DNA of 64,000 nt from Atopsyche davidsoni (Eukaryota; Arthropoda; Insecta; Trichoptera; Hydrobiosidae). Below the pieces are notes generated by a model that ran no database searches, was not told the DNA's origin, and saw only the letters and a list, made by a program, of their open reading frames with translations. This document shows positions 60,706 to 64,000 of this stretch, in pieces; the stretch's first letter is position 1, and each line of letters starts with the position of its first letter. The stretch lies in the NCBI GenBank assembly GCA_022113835.1, contig JAILWY010000002.1, forward strand, positions 6,984,501 through 7,048,500. The letters run 5' to 3'. A program made the position numbers and the translations under genes.

Positions 60706-60753
60706 AATTCCAAATTCTACTCTGTGAGCGTCGGGGGTGAACAGAAGATGTGA
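60706..60753 (+). CDS. Terminal coding exon of an unidentified gene
   Basis: A good acceptor (TTTGTTTTTTTCCAG) ends at 60705. The exon reads NSKFYSVSVGGEQKM and then TGA at 60751-60753. Phase 0 matches the donor of the previous exon, and the intron between is 160 bases, usual for insects. The sequence is more GC-balanced than its flanks. Combined, the two exons would give a C-terminus of about 33 residues. Which protein is unknown; an alternative 3' end (isoform-specific tail) is also possible. Confidence 0.55.
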   Translation, partial: NSKFYSVSVGGEQKM

Positions 60754-61021
60754 AAGTGGACATGCGACCAAAGACGAGTGGCTGTGTTTCGTTTTTAGCT
60801 TATGTCTTGTACACAGGGAAACCACTGAAAATCTATATCAAAGAGGATATTTCTTAAGAGTTTTGCCTTTGTTTTGAATCTGAAGGTTAAACAAATTGAT
60901 TAAATGCACCTCAAACCTTGGTGGCATAGTCGCTTAGCAACTATATCACTGGTGAGGAGACTTTATTGTTATACTGGAACATCGGTAGCTTTTAAAAGAT
61001 ATCGTTGACAATATTTTTTTT

Positions 61022-61027
61022 AATAAA
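61022..61027 (+). terminator. Possible poly(A) signal
   Basis: AATAAA lies about 270 bases after the stop codon at 60753, with a T/G-containing stretch just downstream. AATAAA is common in AT-rich DNA, so this is only consistent with a 3' end here. Confidence 0.3.
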
Positions 61028-61179
61028 ATATGGTTTTCGTCCAATGTACAAAAGACAATACGGGCGAGTAGATGTATCACGTAGAAAACCTAAAATAACT
61101 GAAGATCGAATGATCCCATCGAGCAGAACGCGCAGTCAGAATAGATAACAGGTCAATTACAATAGCTGGATTGAGTCCG

Positions 61180-61450
61180 CAGCAGGCGGCCATTAATCAA
61201 GTGCGGTCGTCCAGCTGGCTCCAGGCCCAGGACCGGGGCGGCCCACAAAAGGAAGGCGACTGGGCTAATTGAAAGGTTGTTTGTTTGTGCGCTGTTAATG
61301 CTCGGTGCGCGGCGGAGACGCCCGGAGACGCCCGGAGACGCCCGAGCTCGCCCGAGGCCGCGGCAGGTGCGCGCCCGGAACCGGTCCCGGCCGCCTGTCC
61401 CGTGCGATTCTCTGGGAACTCCTCCGCCGAGGATGTCCACCGGACCCTGC
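61180..61450. promoter_or_regulatory. GC-rich island with 10-bp tandem repeat
   Basis: A decamer (CCCGGAGACG, first copy GGCGGAGACG) repeats in exact register from 61311 to about 61345. The multiple open frames on both strands reflect composition. Confidence 0.4.
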
Positions 61451-61874
61451 TGAAGATGAGCGCTCGCATCTTTCTACTACCTTTCTACCTTATAACTCAC
61501 ATTTCGCATGCACTGCACCTAGCACTCGAATTTGCATATTTTTTAGAAAATAATTTTCTTCAGGATTAATATATTGTTTACGTTACAGCTACAATTTTTC
61601 TGTCTTATCATCACTACCAATATACGAAAGTGCAGTTCCCAATTCTAGTACAGATTTCCAGGATACATATTTTTTTTTTTGCAAATTTTGTCTAACATCC
61701 ATGATCATACTTTAAAAACAAACTTAGTATGAAACACTATATTGACATATTTATAATTCAACGTGTCGACAAGTTGATAAATAAAAAATTAAAACCATAC
61801 TTTACTACTACTTTTTTGTCTAACAATACGCATTGTAGCGCACGTTAACAATAACAGAAGTTATCATATGTTAT

Positions 61875-62183
61875 CTACAATTCCAATAAAATCGATTGAT
61901 GTAGTAAAAAAAATTGACCAATTTTGTCGAAACTACACCCCCTAGTTCTGGCTAATATACCATTTGATTTATCAATAAAGTATCTTTTGCGCACATCATA
62001 TAAAACTCCTAGTCTTGCTTGCACTTCTGCATCTCCGTGTACGATTGTACTTGTAAATCTGATCCAGCAAAGTGACCCAGTTTCGGAGTAATTCGGAAAA
62101 TAAAAAAGAAAGTCCGACGTGAAGATGTCCGATTTATTTTTACACTTGACCCGATTGTGTCGCTTAACCTGGACGGACTCCAT
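61875..62183 (-). CDS. 102-codon ORF in AT-balanced DNA, unrecognised
   Basis: A minus-strand frame starting at 62183 (ATGGAGTCC context) that is not in a CpG island. It begins basic (VKRHNRVKCKNK) and contains a VHGDAEVQARLGVLYDVRKR stretch. No known motif is identified. By chance a few frames of this length are expected in 64 kb of AT-rich DNA, so confidence is low. It may come from a mobile element. Confidence 0.2.
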   Translation of the reverse strand: MESVQVKRHNRVKCKNKSDIFTSDFLFYFPNYSETGSLCWIRFTSTIVHGDAEVQARLGVLYDVRKRYFIDKSNGILARTRGCSFDKIGQFFLLHQSILLEL

Positions 62184-62689
62184 TAAATGTATCGTAAATC
62201 AAACATTCAAAATATAAAGCGGCCTTGTTTTCCTAAGCCGAAGGGTCACAACACGAACATAGCTTTGATTGATTTAAAATTTTATGATCGTTTGTGAAGT
62301 AACGCTGATCGATGAAGGCAATGATTGAAGATATGTCATTTTTTTAAATTTTAAATTGCATACTTTTAAATTAATAACTTTTTACTTGCAAAAACTGAGT
62401 GTTTCTTGTTTATAAAACCACACTAAAAAATAACTATAGAAGTGTTTTAATTTCAAGATTCCAGTATCAGGGATGAACTTTGTACAATTTTTTTTAAAAG
62501 AAAGTTTAAAAATAATCATAAATATAATTGTGATGCAATGTATACTTCACAAATACACGGCAGTGTTTATATTTACGTTGCAATGGTTTTTGTTTAATCG
62601 CATTGAAGTGACATTATAAAAATGCTTATGGGAAGTGACACCCCTTCAAAGACAGCTTAAATCTCACATGAGAAGCCAGTGTAAGGTCA

Positions 62690-62930
62690 GGAGGTACTGT
62701 TGTAGGTAATTGCACCAGTCGCCGAGGCGTGCCAAGATCAACTCCGCGCGAGCAAGCTCGGCAGGTGATTCCGGGAAACCATTATTGTTTTTCTTACAAG
62801 AAATGTACATTAATAGACTTTAATACTCCACTTTTGGTTTTATTGCAAATTAAATAAATCAACAAACCCGCGGCATCTGCTCCACAGACGCCTCGCTCTT
62901 CGTGGCTACTAAAAAATAAATGTGAGGAAC
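62690..62930. promoter_or_regulatory. Two small GC patches
   Basis: Patches at 62715-62775 and 62870-62930 in AT-rich DNA. No named motif. Confidence 0.2.
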
Positions 62931-62939
62931 GACGAGCCA

Positions 62940-64000
62940 TTGCTCACCATATTGTATTAAATAAATATATCTCCTCTGTATGCACATAAACGTATAGTAA
63001 GCATCAAATAAATAAATCGTTTTTTTTTCAAATTATAACCTAATCAAAGTCGAGCTGAAGACTAATTAAAAATCAGAGAAATCAAGGTGCTCAATTCATA
63101 AACCCTTGCTTTGATAAGGTCTATTGCATACACACTTCAAAGATTTACTATAAACATTAAATATCACGGGTAGGCAAAAAATAATAATACCGATGACAAG
63201 ATAAAGAAAGTAACTAATTAGCTTTAAGTAGCCGTTAACTGCTCTACGACAGACTGGTTTAATTTATATTCAATATTTATTACTTAAATGAATTGCTAAA
63301 TTGATTTTTTTTGTGAAAGTCGCTTTCGCATTCGAGGACTTCGGAGAGTTCATACATTTTTTTTAAATCGAGCAAAAGTGCACACTACCTAATAGACTTT
63401 TAAAATCATCTAACAAAGCATCCTAATTAAACTGTTTTTTTTTTATATGTCTCACAAAGTCAAGGGAGTAAAAAAACAAGTATGACAAAGATTATTGTTA
63501 TTTTTTTCCGTAACCTTTGTTCATCATATTTATTTGTTTCACCAGGTTACAAGTTCCACAGACCAAAAACAAATCGCAGGAGAACAAAGCAATTTTTTTA
63601 GTTAAATGTAGATTGAAAATAATCAAAAAATTCTTGTGAGAAAGCCACGAACACAATAATTTAATCACGAATGATAGTAGTTTTAATCGCGTTCTGAATG
63701 ATCTCGATACTAAATTGAAACAATGATATTAAAAAAAGATGTTAAATACATTCAAAATATACTGATAATCAAATGGCGTAAAGCATATTCTGTCATTGGA
63801 TACACTTTAACAAAAAACAAACATAATATACATTTGCTTTTTAATCAACTTAATTATGTTTATTTGTTGGTTACTTTTTATTATAATATTTAGCAGCAGC
63901 TTATTTGCCCTAACAGCTGGTTAATAAATTATGATTGGTTCACGATTTGAATATTTTTATTTGCGTTGGGTTTTCATAAATAATGTTATTAGACGGGCGA
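62940..64000. other. AT-rich spacer
   Basis: AT-rich to the end of the window, nothing supported. Confidence 0.5.

Overview
This is AT-rich animal nuclear DNA, most likely from a moth or butterfly. The evidence is the AT-rich background with short CpG-rich islands, relics of tRNA-derived SINEs, fossils of a non-LTR retrotransposon, and a decayed TTAA-flanked piggyBac-type element whose transposase tail is recognisable. The species is an inference. There is no bacterial-style gene organisation, no rRNA, no intact tRNA and no CRISPR array. Almost none of the open frames look like real coding sequence; the longest ones lie across GC-rich islands, where stop codons are rare by composition.

Coding content is minimal. 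The best candidate is a pair of small plus-strand exons at 60490-60545 and 60706-60753. Both have strong splice signals, share one frame, and end in a stop followed by a possible poly(A) signal near 61022. They would be the 3' end of a gene I cannot name. A few small open frames (18078-18260, 24498-24671, 37688-37870, 56151-56414, 61875-62183) are listed with low confidence. A broken coding-like stretch lies near 16177-16480.

The most interesting structure is on the minus strand. At 10720/10721 and at 46662/46663 a pyrimidine tract and 3' splice site run directly into a consensus 5' splice site (ACAG|GTAAGT). Each is followed exactly 55 nt later by a second strong 5' splice site (AG|GTAAGTGA). 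This is the layout of recursive-splicing ratchet points with short cryptic exons, known from very long introns of Drosophila developmental genes. The two sites are about 36 kb apart, so much of the window could be inside one giant intron of an unseen minus-strand gene. The many GC-rich islands, roughly one every 1.4 kb, would then be intronic regulatory elements.

Layout: 0-10 kb has islands, a LINE fossil and SINE relics; 10-17 kb has ratchet point 1, AT-rich spacer and the coding-like relic; 17-28 kb has islands, a foldback repeat, a promoter-like island and another LINE copy; 28-40 kb has AT-rich spacer with compact islands; 40-46.3 kb has a degenerate 60-bp tandem array, dense islands with CRE-like and CTCF-like sites, and a three-unit ~187-bp tandem repeat; 46.6-46.8 kb has ratchet point 2; 47-51 kb has a dispersed repeat and the piggyBac relic; 51-60 kb has islands, a perfect hairpin and further repeat copies; 60-64 kb has the terminal exon pair, one island and AT-rich spacer.
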